A DNA stretch of 64,000 nucleotides from Rhodanobacteraceae bacterium (GCA_024234055.1 JACKOW010000004.1:62001-126000), one strand, 5' to 3'. Counted from the stretch's first letter, positions 8,836-17,481 are shown. Made by a program: numbers and translations. Notes: generated by a model not told the origin, from the letters alone.

Positions 8836-10263
8836 ATGTCCTCCCAATTCGACGTCCTCGTTATCGGTGCTGGCCCGGCTGGCTATGTCGCGGCGATACG
8901 CGCCGCTCAACTCGGCTTGAATGTCGCCTGCATTGATGAGTTTCTGGGCAAGGATGGCAAGCCGGCGTTGGGTGGCACCTGTCTCAATGTGGGCTGCATT
9001 CCGTCGAAGGCGCTGCTGGAGTCGACCAAGCAGTTTCATGCGCTGACGCATTCCTTCAAGGACCACGGCATCAGTGCCGGCGAGCCGCAGATGGATGTGC
9101 CGACGATGATCGGACGCAAGGACAAGATCGTCAGGCAGCTCACCGGCGGCATTGCCACCCTGTTCAAGGCCAACAAGGTCAAGAGCTTTGCAGGGCGCGG
9201 CAAACTGCTGTCGGGCAAGCGCGTCGAGATTCGATTTCACGATGGTGCGACCGAAGTCGTCAGCGCCAACCACGTCATTCTTGCCGCCGGCAGTGTGCCA
9301 ATCCAGATTCCGGGCATCCCCTTTGATGGCACCCACATCGTCGACAATGTCGGAGCTCTGGATTTCACGGCAGTTCCCAAGCGCTTTGGCGTGATCGGGG
9401 CCGGCGTGATCGGTCTGGAGATGGGCAGCGTCTGGAAGCGACTCGGCAGCGAGGTCACCATTCTTGAGGCCCTGCCCGATTTTCTGGCGGCCTGCGACGC
9501 CGACATTTCCCGTGTTGCCGCACGCGAATACAAGAAGCAGGGTCTGGACATCAAACTCGGCTGCAAGGTCACGGCGGCCAAGGTCACCGGTGATGAAGTG
9601 CAGATCAGCTACACCGATGCTTCTGGCGCCGAACAGCAGCTCATCGTCGACAAGCTGTTGGTGTCGGTGGGTCGTCGCGCTTACACCCAGGGCCTGCTGG
9701 CTGATGACAGCGGCGTTGCCCTGAATGCGCGCGGCCAGATCCAAGTCGACGAGCATTGCCGCACCAGTCTGGACGGTGTCTGGGCTATCGGCGACTGCGT
9801 GCGCGGACCGATGCTCGCGCATAAGGGCTCTGAAGAAGGCATTGCCGTCGCTGAACTGATCGCCGGCAAGGCCGGTCATGTCAACCTGGATACCGTGCCG
9901 TGGGTGATCTACACCGAGCCGGAAATCGCCTGGGTGGGCAAGACTGAAAAGGAACTGAAGGACGCCGGCATTCCGGTCAAGACCGGCAGCTTCCCCTTTG
10001 CGGCCATCGGTCGAGCCATGGCCATGAACGAAGCCTACGGCCAGGTCAAGGTTATTGCCCATGCCGAAACCGATCGAGTGCTCGGCGTGCACATGGTCGG
10101 ACCGATGGTCTCGGAACTGATCGCAGAATGCGTCGTGGCGATGGAATTCCAGGCTTCCAGTGAAGACCTGGCGCGCATCTGCCACGCCCATCCGACGCTC
10201 TCTGAAGCCGTGCACGAAGCGGCTCTGGGTGTGGACAAGCGCGCCATTCACCGCGCCAACTAG
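8836..10263 (+). CDS. lpdA: Dihydrolipoamide dehydrogenase (E3)
   Basis: This 475-residue FAD flavoprotein reoxidises dihydrolipoamide on SucB with NAD+. It shows the FAD-binding GAGPAGYVAAIRAAQLG near residues 11-27 and the redox disulfide GGTCLNVGCIPSK (Cys49/Cys54). The NAD-binding GAGVIGLEMGSVWKRLG is near 190. The C-terminal HAHPTLSEAVHEAAL supplies the His-Glu pair at the dimer interface. I chose ATG 8836 because MSSQFDVLVIGAGPAG matches the family N-terminus and AAGG lies at 8822-8825. An upstream in-frame start at 8752 would add 28 unconserved residues translated from the repeat. It is the last gene of the sucA-sucB-lpdA cluster and is followed by a hairpin terminator. Confidence 0.96.
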   Translation: MSSQFDVLVIGAGPAGYVAAIRAAQLGLNVACIDEFLGKDGKPALGGTCLNVGCIPSKALLESTKQFHALTHSFKDHGISAGEPQMDVPTMIGRKDKIVRQLTGGIATLFKANKVKSFAGRGKLLSGKRVEIRFHDGATEVVSANHVILAAGSVPIQIPGIPFDGTHIVDNVGALDFTAVPKRFGVIGAGVIGLEMGSVWKRLGSEVTILEALPDFLAACDADISRVAAREYKKQGLDIKLGCKVTAAKVTGDEVQISYTDASGAEQQLIVDKLLVSVGRRAYTQGLLADDSGVALNARGQIQVDEHCRTSLDGVWAIGDCVRGPMLAHKGSEEGIAVAELIAGKAGHVNLDTVPWVIYTEPEIAWVGKTEKELKDAGIPVKTGSFPFAAIGRAMAMNEAYGQVKVIAHAETDRVLGVHMVGPMVSELIAECVVAMEFQASSEDLARICHAHPTLSEAVHEAALGVDKRAIHRAN

Positions 10264-10269
10264 CGTGCT

Positions 10270-10298
10270 CCCCCGATACGCGAAAGCGCATTCGGGGG
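10270..10298. terminator. Hairpin between convergent lpdA and the minus-strand gene
   Basis: CCCCCGA (10270-10276) pairs with TCGGGGG (10292-10298), and the loop contains a further ACGC/GCGC pairing. It lies exactly between two convergent genes and may end both transcripts. T-runs are poor on both sides, so this is a moderate call. Confidence 0.5.
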
Positions 10299-10305
10299 CG
10301 AAACG

Positions 10306-10989
10306 CTACTGCGGCCCGGACGCCTGAATTCCGCGACGCTTGCGCAGCGGGGTGAGTTTGATGGTGAGTTTGCCGGCCGGGGCGGGCTTGGGCGCCAATC
10401 CCAGCTGCGCCTTGAGCTTGCCCAACCAGCCCGGCGACTCGGTCTTGGGCGGATATTGGGCCAAGGTCTTCTGGTACCGTGTACGCTCATTCTTCCAGAA
10501 ACCCTCGGCGGCGCTACAAACCACATCGGCCATGAAGTAGCCCCGTTCCTCGAAGGACATCTGCAGGGGATCGTCGCGGAATCGTTTCAGCTCAATGAGA
10601 TCTGCCATCACCAGCTGCGGATCCCAAACCACGCCATCCAGTGCCTCTGCCACAGTCGCGGCGACGATGAAGGCCTCCATGCCGGCAGCACCCGGAACGC
10701 CAATGCGCGCCGCTCTGGAAAACTGCCCGTAGAGTTCGACCAGATCGGCGTCATCGTGTTCCTTGCCGGCGGCACAGATGTCGATCCGCATCGCATCCTC
10801 ACCGCGCCACAGACCCGGGGCGGAAGAATCCTCGTCGGCAATGGGTGTTTCGGCCAACCAGGGCGAATCCTCCCCGGCGTCCGGGAGCACCAGCCTGGCA
10901 GGAAAACCCAGTGCCGCCCATCGGCGCTGCACGCGCGCGACCAGATCCTCGGGTACAGCGTTGAACAGGATGCCGATATCAAAGCTCAT
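10306..10989 (-). CDS. Hypothetical protein
   Basis: I do not recognise this 227-residue soluble protein. It begins MSFDIGILFNAVPEDLVARV and has an acidic middle. The C-terminus is basic and Pro/Lys-rich (about residues 180-227: KLKAQLGLAPKPAPAGKL, LRKRRG). There is no signal peptide or membrane segment. The frame is open up to 11073, but the hydrophobic beta-strand-like start at ATG 10989 looks like a natural N-terminus; the extra 28 residues are low-complexity. It is divergent from nadK, with about 113 bp between the chosen starts. Codon use resembles its neighbours, which supports a real gene. Confidence 0.6.
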   Translation of the reverse strand: MSFDIGILFNAVPEDLVARVQRRWAALGFPARLVLPDAGEDSPWLAETPIADEDSSAPGLWRGEDAMRIDICAAGKEHDDADLVELYGQFSRAARIGVPGAAGMEAFIVAATVAEALDGVVWDPQLVMADLIELKRFRDDPLQMSFEERGYFMADVVCSAAEGFWKNERTRYQKTLAQYPPKTESPGWLGKLKAQLGLAPKPAPAGKLTIKLTPLRKRRGIQASGPQ

Positions 10990-11102
10990 CAACGCTGCCG
11001 TCTGGTCAAGAATTTCGGCAAATCTACCAGACCTGGCCTGCGACTGATGGCCGTGCGTGGCCTCGGACCTCATTCCACGCTAGGCTTGGGTTCCCTGCGT
11101 CT

Positions 11103-11906
11103 GTGGACCGATCGCCTGTGACCGAATCGTTGCCCACCGCCAATCCGCGCGTTGCCTTTGTCGCCAGCCGTACCGAGCCGGCACAGGCCGCGCTGGCAAC
11201 GCTGACCCGTCGCTATGCCCACGTGCCAGTTTCCGAGGCAGACATCATCGTCTCCCTGGGCGGTGATGGCTTCATGCTGCAGACTTTGCATCGTCATGCC
11301 GCCGAACGCCGTATCCCGGTGTTCGGCATGAAGCTCGGCAGTGTCGGCTTCCTGATGAATCTGTATCGCGAGGATGGGCTGATCGAGCGCCTGTGCGTGG
11401 CCCAGCAGGCCGTGCTGCACCCGCTGCGCATGCGTGTGCTCGGCGAATCCGGGGGCTTGCACACGGCGCTGGCCATCAACGAAGTCTCGCTGCTGCGACA
11501 GACCAAGCAGGCCGCCAAACTGCGCATTTCGGTCGATGGCATCGTTCGGGTGGAGGAACTGATCTGCGACGGAGCCATGCTGGCTACGGCCGCCGGCAGC
11601 ACCGCCTACAACCTTTCGGCCTACGGCCCGATCCTGCCGCTGGGCTCCGACGTGCTCGCCCTGACGCCGATCAGTCCCTTCCGCCCGCGGCGCTGGCGCG
11701 GCGCCATCGTCAAACGCACGTCGGTGGTCAAATTCGAAGTGCTGGACCACTACAAGCGCCCCGTCAGCGCCACCGCCGACGCCACCGAAGTGCGGGATGT
11801 GGTCGAAGTCGAAGTGGCCGAAGCGCCCGATGAGGCCATGGTGGTGCTGTTCGACCCTGAGCACAGTCTGGAAGAGCGCATCCTGTCGGAGCAGTTTGCG
11901 ATGTGA
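11103..11906 (+). CDS. nadK: NAD kinase
   Basis: This protein of about 267 residues phosphorylates NAD+ to NADP+ in the cytoplasm. Diagnostic motifs are the GGDG catalytic loop in IIVSLGGDGFMLQTLH (about residues 49-64), GMKLGSVGFLMN, the NEVSLLR segment, and DGAMLATAAGSTAYNLSAYGP with the substrate-binding T-A-Y-N. The P-I-S-P-F-R-P-R-R-W-R stretch is also typical. Two GTG starts are possible, 11103 and 11118; the sequence alone does not decide. The gene is divergent from the hypothetical gene on the other strand. It is followed by an unusual purine-rich repeat. Confidence 0.95.
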   Translation: MDRSPVTESLPTANPRVAFVASRTEPAQAALATLTRRYAHVPVSEADIIVSLGGDGFMLQTLHRHAAERRIPVFGMKLGSVGFLMNLYREDGLIERLCVAQQAVLHPLRMRVLGESGGLHTALAINEVSLLRQTKQAAKLRISVDGIVRVEELICDGAMLATAAGSTAYNLSAYGPILPLGSDVLALTPISPFRPRRWRGAIVKRTSVVKFEVLDHYKRPVSATADATEVRDVVEVEVAEAPDEAMVVLFDPEHSLEERILSEQFAM

Positions 11907-11913
11907 GAGGAGC

Positions 11914-11968
11914 GGGAAAAGGGAAAAGGGGAAAGGGAAAAGGGGAAAGGGAAAAGGGAAAAGGGAAA
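11914..11968. repeat. Purine-rich tandem repeat (GGGAAAA/GGGGAAA units)
   Basis: About eight units of GGGAAAAGGGAAAAG type give a 55-bp run with only G and A on the plus strand, 8 bp after the nadK stop. The next 130 bp to the 5'-nucleotidase gene contain no gene I can support. On the minus strand the segment 11997-12099 could encode a short peptide beginning MTILRRASFGCQIVA, but there is no supporting context. Confidence 0.8.
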
Positions 11969-12156
11969 GCGAACAGCAGGGACCGAACCATGTAGTGATT
12001 CTCCGTGCGTAGGCCGAGGGTGTCGCGCAGCGACTTCCCGGCGCTCTTGATCATCGCAACGATCTGGCACCCGAAGGACGCGCGGCGCAGAATGGTCATG
12101 CAATCCGAATCAACATCCAACCCTTCCCTTCCAATCCTGCGTGACAAAGTCTGCTG

Positions 12157-13137
12157 ATGTCCCACCCCGCCAAGCCATCGCTGCCCGCCCCAGACCCTGA
12201 CTCTTCCCGGGTCCCGAGTCCCGAGTCCCGAGTCCCGGCTGCGGTACTGGACCGCCTCGTCGTGGCCATCTCCTCGCGGGCCTTGTTCGATCTCTCGACC
12301 GAGCACGAGCTCTTCGAACGCGACGGGCTGGATGCCTATCAGGCCTATCAGCTGGCTAACGAGGATGCGGTGCTGCGCCCGGGGATCGCCTTTCCGCTGG
12401 TGCAGAAGTTGTTGCGACTGAATCAGCTGCGCCCGGATACGCCGCAGGTGGAAGTGCTGCTGCTCAGCCGCAACAGTGGCAATTCTGGATTGCGGATCTT
12501 CAATTCGATCGAGCACTACGGGCTGGAAATCGTTCGGGCCGCATTCACCAATGGCGCACCGCCGCATCAGTACATCAAGCCTTTCGGCGCCAACCTGTTT
12601 CTGTCGGCGAACGCCGAGGACGTGCGCCAGGCGCTGGTGGCCGGGTATGCCGCAGCCAGCATCCTGCCCTCACAGGCCAGCGCCAATGCCCACCCGGAGT
12701 TGCGCATTGCCTTCGATGGCGATGCGGTGCTGTTTTCCGACGAGGCCGAGCAGGTCAGCCACAGCGAAGGCCTCGATCGCTTTCACGAATCGGAAAAGGC
12801 GCTGGCGCATCAGGCGCTGTCCGGCGGCCCCTTCCGCAGTGTGCTGTACGCGCTGCATCGCATCCAGGCGGCCTTCCCGGCTGAACGCTCGCCCATACGC
12901 ACCGCTCTGGTCACGGCCCGATCGGCACCGGCTCACAAGCGAGTGATTCTGACGCTGCGCGAATGGGGTGTGCGCATCGACGAAGCGCTGTTCCTGGGCG
13001 GGCGCGACAAGGGTCCTTTCCTGGCCGCCTTCGGTGCCGACATATTTTTTGATGACCAGCGCAAGAATGCCGAGAACGCCAGCCGCTTTGTCCCCACCGG
13101 GCATGTGCCGCATGGCGTGGCCAACAAGGGTCAGTGA
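12157..13137 (+). CDS. 5'-nucleotidase (cytosolic-type, PF06189-like)
   Basis: This 326-residue soluble protein resembles the bacterial members of the 5_nucleotid family, which dephosphorylate nucleoside monophosphates. From about residue 30 the sequence is family-like: LVVAISSRALFDLSTEHELFE, EVLLLSRNSGNSGLRIFNSIEHYGL, the acidic IAFDGDAVLFSDEAE, and the C-terminal LGGRDKGPFLAAFGADIFFDDQ, where Asp residues would bind Mg. The first 30 residues are Pro/Ser-rich and are partly encoded by four perfect GTCCCGA heptamers at 12211-12238, only 54 bp after the ATG. A change of one repeat unit would shift the frame. The ATG at 12157 has no strong Shine-Dalgarno sequence, so a start downstream of the repeat cannot be excluded. 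Confidence 0.85.
   Translation: MSHPAKPSLPAPDPDSSRVPSPESRVPAAVLDRLVVAISSRALFDLSTEHELFERDGLDAYQAYQLANEDAVLRPGIAFPLVQKLLRLNQLRPDTPQVEVLLLSRNSGNSGLRIFNSIEHYGLEIVRAAFTNGAPPHQYIKPFGANLFLSANAEDVRQALVAGYAAASILPSQASANAHPELRIAFDGDAVLFSDEAEQVSHSEGLDRFHESEKALAHQALSGGPFRSVLYALHRIQAAFPAERSPIRTALVTARSAPAHKRVILTLREWGVRIDEALFLGGRDKGPFLAAFGADIFFDDQRKNAENASRFVPTGHVPHGVANKGQ
12211..12238 (+). repeat. Heptanucleotide repeat (GTCCCGA)4 in the nucleotidase N-terminal codons
   Basis: Four consecutive 7-bp units, the last ending in G instead of A. The unit is the same as at 28337-28385 and in sucB. Both coding copies translate to an RVPSP peptide. Confidence 0.9.
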
Positions 13138-13199
13138 CCCTCAGACTCGCTTGCTGCTTCGTTCAGGTGGCAGAGCGGAGCTGCAGATATGCTGGAAGA

Positions 13200-14627
13200 A
13201 TGAATTACCGCATCGTTTCCATGCTGCTTCTGACCGCCATGCTTGGCGCCTGCGCCACAAGTGGGTCCATCGCCGTCAAGCCGGCCGACGCACCACCGGG
13301 CCTGGCACCTGCCCCGGAACAGCGCAGCGCCGATCTCAACGGCCCCTTCGAAACCGTACCGCGCATGCCCTCGCGGGAACTCGTGCCCGGCCTGGACCTT
13401 TCCGGGCCCGGTTATCGCATCAGTTCCGATGCAGCCATCGTCGACTACTACGGTCAGTTCGAGATGCGCAGCGATATGGGCACGTTGACGGCCGACGGCG
13501 CCCAGGAACTGCGTCTGCGCGTGCGCGAACTGCCCGCGGTACGCACGCTTGATCAGGTCACGACTACCGAGGTTTTCACTGACGCGGTGTCTCGCGGCGT
13601 GGAAAAACCCGCCGAAGCGGTCCAGCAGGTGGCTACCCAACCCAAGGACACACTGGCCGGATTGCCCCAAGGAATCGGCCGGTTTCTGGTCCGATCGGCC
13701 CTCAACATCAAGGATCTGGCCCTCGACATCAACGATGCCGCGGTCAACGCGCGCGAAAAAAGTGACGCCGAAGAAGAAGAGGAAGCTGCTGCGGCCCAGG
13801 AGCGCCGAAACGCCCGTGCCCAGAAAGTGGCGACTTCGGCCACGCTGAATTACATCGGCTACAACAAGGCGCGTCGCGAGATCGCACGGAATGTCGGTGC
13901 AGATCCCTACAGCACCAATCCCTTGCTGGACGAGCGCCTGGACCGTTTGGCCTGGGCCTCCTGGTCCGGTGCCAAGCTCAGCGGCCTGACCATCGGCCTG
14001 ATTGGCGGTGTCGCCGGCCAGGCCCTCGGATATGCGCGAGATGCCTACAAGCTGGTTTGGGAACTGCCACCGGAAGACTTGAAGCGCCGCAATCTCAAGG
14101 TGCTGGCGGAGTTGGGCATCGCCGGAAAGTCGGCGCGCGATCTGGTCCGTCGCAGCAAGGCCTTCACCCTGACCCAGCAGACCGAATTCGTGGAATTGCT
14201 GCGATTGCCGCTGTTTGCGCCGGCACGCGGTGAGCTTTTCGATCTGGCACTGGCGGCAGAGCGGGAAATACATGCCCGCTTCCTGATCGATGCCATGCGC
14301 ATGCTCAAGACCGTGGCCGAAGACGAGCACCGTACCCAGGCGCAGGCCACGGTCATCGGTGCTTCGCCCGCCCTGCGCTTGCGGGATGGCAGTTACGTCA
14401 TGGCCGTGCCGGTGGACTACCTGTACTGGTCGCCGGAAATCGCACAATTCGTGTGGCGCGACGACTTGATCGGCAAGCGCAATCGTGTCCTGGTGACCGG
14501 CAGCGTATCGCCGCAGGCGCTGGATGCGTTCTCGCAGGCCGGCTGGATCGTCCGCGAACGCATCGATCCCTATCGCAAGGAAAAGGAAGCCGAAGCCGCG
14601 CAGACGGCACCATTACGTGGAATGTAG
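13200..14627 (+). CDS. Hypothetical lipoprotein
   Basis: This 475-residue protein has a lipoprotein signal peptide, MNYRIVSMLLLTAMLGAC, with Cys18 in an LGAC lipobox followed by ATSGS. Residue +2 is Ala, which suits outer-membrane sorting. I do not recognise the mature protein. It is largely helical, with a Glu-rich/Lys-Arg stretch (EKSDAEEEEEAAAAQERR, near residues 187-204) and a glycine-rich hydrophobic segment (LSGLTIGLIGGVAGQALG, near 260). The start at ATG 13200 (after GGAAG at 13194-13198) was chosen because it places the signal peptide exactly at the N-terminus; the frame is open 66 bp further upstream. It follows the nucleotidase by 62 bp and may be co-transcribed. A repeat-filled gap follows. 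Confidence 0.75.
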   Translation: MNYRIVSMLLLTAMLGACATSGSIAVKPADAPPGLAPAPEQRSADLNGPFETVPRMPSRELVPGLDLSGPGYRISSDAAIVDYYGQFEMRSDMGTLTADGAQELRLRVRELPAVRTLDQVTTTEVFTDAVSRGVEKPAEAVQQVATQPKDTLAGLPQGIGRFLVRSALNIKDLALDINDAAVNAREKSDAEEEEEAAAAQERRNARAQKVATSATLNYIGYNKARREIARNVGADPYSTNPLLDERLDRLAWASWSGAKLSGLTIGLIGGVAGQALGYARDAYKLVWELPPEDLKRRNLKVLAELGIAGKSARDLVRRSKAFTLTQQTEFVELLRLPLFAPARGELFDLALAAEREIHARFLIDAMRMLKTVAEDEHRTQAQATVIGASPALRLRDGSYVMAVPVDYLYWSPEIAQFVWRDDLIGKRNRVLVTGSVSPQALDAFSQAGWIVRERIDPYRKEKEAEAAQTAPLRGM

Positions 14628-14701
14628 GCCAAATCATTGGTGCGTCATTGCGAGCCACCTGTTCCGGCCTGAAACTTCCCACGGGCCATGAACCCGCCGT
14701 C

Positions 14702-14782
14702 GTAGGTCATGTTGTCCGCGTCAGCGGACTACGTGACATCAAGTTGCGTCACGTAGCTCGCCACGCGAGCAACGTGACCTAC
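14702..14782. repeat. Family-B palindromes (GTAGGTCA...GTGACCTAC)
   Basis: Two adjacent hairpin-forming units are present. One is GTAGGTCATGTTGTCCGCG...CGGACTACGTGAC (14702-14737); the other is GTTGCGTCACGTAGCTCG...CGAGCAACGTGACCTAC (14743-14782). Related sequences occur at 19803-19883 and 28269-28300. Confidence 0.75.
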
Positions 14783-14800
14783 AACAGCAAATCAACAAGG

Positions 14801-14920
14801 TACGATATGGGTTCATGGACGGCGTAGCGAAGCAATCCAGGGATGTGCGGCGCTACCCTGGATTGCTTCGTCGCTGCGCTCCTCGCAATGACGCACCAAT
14901 AACCTACGATATGGGTTCAT
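14801..14920. repeat. Palindromic element between 16-bp direct repeats
   Basis: The 16-mer TACGATATGGGTTCAT occurs at 14801-14816 and again at 14905-14920. Between them lies an inverted repeat whose arms are AGCGAAGCAATCCAGGG (14825-14841) and CCCTGGATTGCTTCG (from about 14857). CGCTGCGCTCCTCGCAATGACG follows (split here as CGCTGCGCTCCTC and GCAATGACG). Part of the last segment reappears reversed at about 14641-14655. Confidence 0.7.
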
Positions 14921-14928
14921 TGCTGCGT

Positions 14929-14999
14929 GGAGCGACCTCGCGTCGCGACCGGCCGACAGCACGTCCGCAGCAGCGGTCGCGCCGCAAGGGCGCTCCTAC
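14929..14999. repeat. Family-A palindrome (GGAGCGACCTCGCG...GCGCTCCTAC)
   Basis: Left arm GGAGCGACCTCG...TCGCGACC (14929-14950) is complementary with few mismatches to GGTCGCGCCGC...GCGCTCCTAC (14975-14999). It belongs to the same family as the repeats at 18585, 30908, 49818, 49856 and 50096. Confidence 0.8.
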
Positions 15000-15099
15000 G
15001 AGCGAAGCTTGTAGTTCATGGTCACAGGTGGCCGCGATGACGCCAGGGTTTCCTGAGGAGCACGATCAGCCCAAAAGGGCCCAACCCCAAATCGGCTCT

Positions 15100-15140
15100 T
15101 CTTCGCGACCTTTCTGCCTTTCCTTCGCGTCCTTTGCGGC
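15100..15140. repeat. Family-C repeat (CTTCGCGTCCTTTGCGG type)
   Basis: This stretch of imperfect short direct repeats (CTTCGCGACC, CCTTCGCGTCCTTTGCGGC) is related to copies at 17482-17606, 21484-21530, 30838-30870 and about 50000-50037. The whole gap 14628-15200 is made of such repeats; I see no gene in it. Confidence 0.65.
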
Positions 15141-15200
15141 CCGCTGTATTCCCGGCGCAAAACGATCGTGCGGCCCAAAGCCGCCCGCAGCTGCCAGCGC

Positions 15201-16034
15201 TCAGTCCGCGCTCTGACCCGCCGGAATCTCGGACAGCGTCCGCTTGTGGCGGGCTGCGATCGGTTTGATGCGCGCAACCATAGCCGCTGCCACCTTGAGA
15301 CTGCCGGCAATCAGATTGCCACTGTCGAACCAGTTCTCTTCGCCTTCGAAATCCAGCACCACACCACCGGCCTCACGCACCAGCAAGGCGCCAGCCGCCA
15401 TGTCCCAGGGCATCAAACCGTACTCGAAGTAGCCGTCGAGCCGTCCGCAGGCCACATAGGCCAGATCGAGCGCGGCCGAACCGGTGCGGCGGAGGTCTTC
15501 GGCGTCTTCCAGCAAGGCCTTGACCATGCGCATCTGGGTGGCAAAGCGGGCACGTTGCCGAAAAGGGAAGCCGGTCGCAATCAGGGCACCGGGCATACCC
15601 TGGCGCGGACTGACGCGGATGCGCCGGTCGTTGAGATAGGCGCCGCTGCCCTTGCTGGCGTGGAAAATCTCGTCGCGGACCGGATCGTAGATCACACCAT
15701 GCTGGATCACGCCGTCTTCCATCAGGGCAATGGAGACCGAGCAGTGCGGAAATCCGCGCATGAAGTTGCTGGTGCCATCGATGGGATCAATGACCCAGAC
15801 GTAGCGCGAATTCCCCAGGCGACCCGACTCCTCTCCCCAGATCGCATGATCGGGATAGGACTTGCGGATTTCCTTGATGATCTCGATTTCGGCCAGCTTG
15901 TCGGCTTCGGTGACGAAGTCGTACTGGCTCTTCTCGGTCACGGCGATGGCATCGGCGCGATGGATGCTGCGCTGGATGACCGTGCCCGCCCGGCGCGCTG
16001 CCGCGATCGCGATGTTGACAGCAGGCTTGGCCAT
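15201..16034 (-). CDS. suhB: Inositol-1-monophosphatase family protein
   Basis: This 277-residue Mg-dependent phosphatase hydrolyses inositol phosphates; the enteric SuhB also takes part in rRNA antitermination. Metal-site motifs are E-E-S-G in AIWGEESG (about residues 64-71), VIDPIDGTSNF (about 83-93) and the C-terminal MPWDMAAGALLVREAGG (about 210-226). The frame is open 114 bp further upstream, but MAKPAVNIAIAAARRAG at ATG 16034 is the usual family N-terminus. It lies 95 bp downstream of sufS on the same strand and could be read through from the suf operon. Confidence 0.92.
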   Translation of the reverse strand: MAKPAVNIAIAAARRAGTVIQRSIHRADAIAVTEKSQYDFVTEADKLAEIEIIKEIRKSYPDHAIWGEESGRLGNSRYVWVIDPIDGTSNFMRGFPHCSVSIALMEDGVIQHGVIYDPVRDEIFHASKGSGAYLNDRRIRVSPRQGMPGALIATGFPFRQRARFATQMRMVKALLEDAEDLRRTGSAALDLAYVACGRLDGYFEYGLMPWDMAAGALLVREAGGVVLDFEGEENWFDSGNLIAGSLKVAAAMVARIKPIAARHKRTLSEIPAGQSAD

Positions 16035-16129
16035 GAGCGCTATTCCGGGTTCGATCGACAGAGCCGCGTAGGTTAACAGACCCGACCGACCGCACCCAAG
16101 GAACTTGGGCCGATCCGGCAGGTCCCGAT

Positions 16130-17344
16130 TCAGCCGAGCATGCCGCAAGCCTTGTCCAGCGCCACCAGAAAGCGGTCGACCTCGTCAGCGGTGTTATAGA
16201 AAGCCAGCGAAGCCCGCAAGGTGGCATTGACGCCAAAACGCTGCATCAGCGGATGCGCGCAATGCTGGCCCGAACGCACGGCCACACCCTCCAGATCCAG
16301 CAGCACTGCCAGATCCGTGGCGTGCGCGCCGTCGATCACAAAACTAGCCACCGCCACCCGATCCGGCGCGCTGCCGATGAAACGTAGCCCGGGGACCGCC
16401 GCAAGACCGTCGCGCAGACGCTCACCCAGCGCCTGTTCGTGTGCGGCCAGGGCTGCCAGATCCTGAGCCTGCAGATATTCGATGGCCGCAGCCAGGCCGA
16501 CAAATCCGGCAATATTCGGCGTGCCCGCCTCGAAACGGCGCGGTGGTGGCGCGTAGACGGTGCCATCAAAACTGACCGACTCGATCATTTCCCCACCACC
16601 GATCCACGGCGGCATCGCTTCCAGCAGCTCCCGACGGGCCCACAGCGCGCCGGTACCGGTGGGCCCGAACAGCTTGTGGCCGGTGAAGACATAGAAATCG
16701 CAGCCCAGTTCGGACACGTTGACCTGCATGTGCGGCAGCGCCTGCGAACCATCCACCAGCAGCGCGATGCCACGGGTGCGGGTGTGCTCGGCGATGGCTG
16801 CAATCGGGTTGACCGTACCCAGCACATTCGACACATGCACCAACGCAACCAGCTGCGTGCGCTCGTTGAGCAAGCCGTAGAGGGCCTCCAGATCGAGCGA
16901 GCCATCGTCGTGGATGGGCGCCACCCGCAGCACGGCACCGCTGCGCTCGCACAGCAGCTGCCAGGGCACGATATTGGCGTGATGTTCCATCTGACTGACG
17001 ACCACCTCGTCGCCGGCCTTCAGGCGCGGCGCCAGCCAGGAGTGCGCAACCAGATTGATCGCCATCGTGGTGCCACTGGTCAGCACCACATCCTGCGCGG
17101 AAGAAGCACCGATGAAGCCGGCGATACGCTCGCGCGACTGCTCGTACAACGTGGTTGCTTCCTCGCTCAGCGTATGCACGGCGCGCGCCACATTGGCATT
17201 GTGTTGCCTGTAGAAGCTGGCTACCGCCTCGATGACCACCGACGGCTTCTGTGCCGTGTTGGCGTTATCGAAATAGATCAACGGCTTGCCGTGGATTTCC
17301 CGGCGCAGGATGGGAAAGTCGTCACGCAGTGCTTCAATGGTCAT
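16130..17344 (-). CDS. sufS: Cysteine desulfurase, SUF type
   Basis: This 404-residue PLP enzyme removes sulfur from cysteine as an enzyme-bound persulfide for Fe-S cluster assembly. The PLP lysine is Lys224 in FTGHKLFGPTGTG, the PLP aspartate/glutamine region is DGSQALPHM, and the persulfide cysteine is Cys362 in RSGQHCAHP, a short loop typical of group II (SufS) desulfurases. HHANIVPWQ near residues 121-129 is also diagnostic. No sufE or sufU partner is visible in the window. It is separated from sufD by a 338-bp gap filled with inverted family-C repeats, which may affect read-through. Confidence 0.96.
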   Translation of the reverse strand: MTIEALRDDFPILRREIHGKPLIYFDNANTAQKPSVVIEAVASFYRQHNANVARAVHTLSEEATTLYEQSRERIAGFIGASSAQDVVLTSGTTMAINLVAHSWLAPRLKAGDEVVVSQMEHHANIVPWQLLCERSGAVLRVAPIHDDGSLDLEALYGLLNERTQLVALVHVSNVLGTVNPIAAIAEHTRTRGIALLVDGSQALPHMQVNVSELGCDFYVFTGHKLFGPTGTGALWARRELLEAMPPWIGGGEMIESVSFDGTVYAPPPRRFEAGTPNIAGFVGLAAAIEYLQAQDLAALAAHEQALGERLRDGLAAVPGLRFIGSAPDRVAVASFVIDGAHATDLAVLLDLEGVAVRSGQHCAHPLMQRFGVNATLRASLAFYNTADEVDRFLVALDKACGMLG

Positions 17345-17481
17345 CGGATTATCTGCTTCCAGCTTGAGTGGCAGTCGTGGCCGCGCCTTGGGCGCCGAGC
17401 ACTTCTGAGAGCCCCAGTCGGCCCTGGCGGTGCGCTTGTTCGCGCGTCAAACCGGGGGCGGTCCTCGGGACTGCATTTTTT

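Noticed and set aside
15168..16076. 302-codon open frame antisense to suhB
   Set aside because: The minus strand has all inositol-monophosphatase motifs; the plus-strand product has no recognisable domain.
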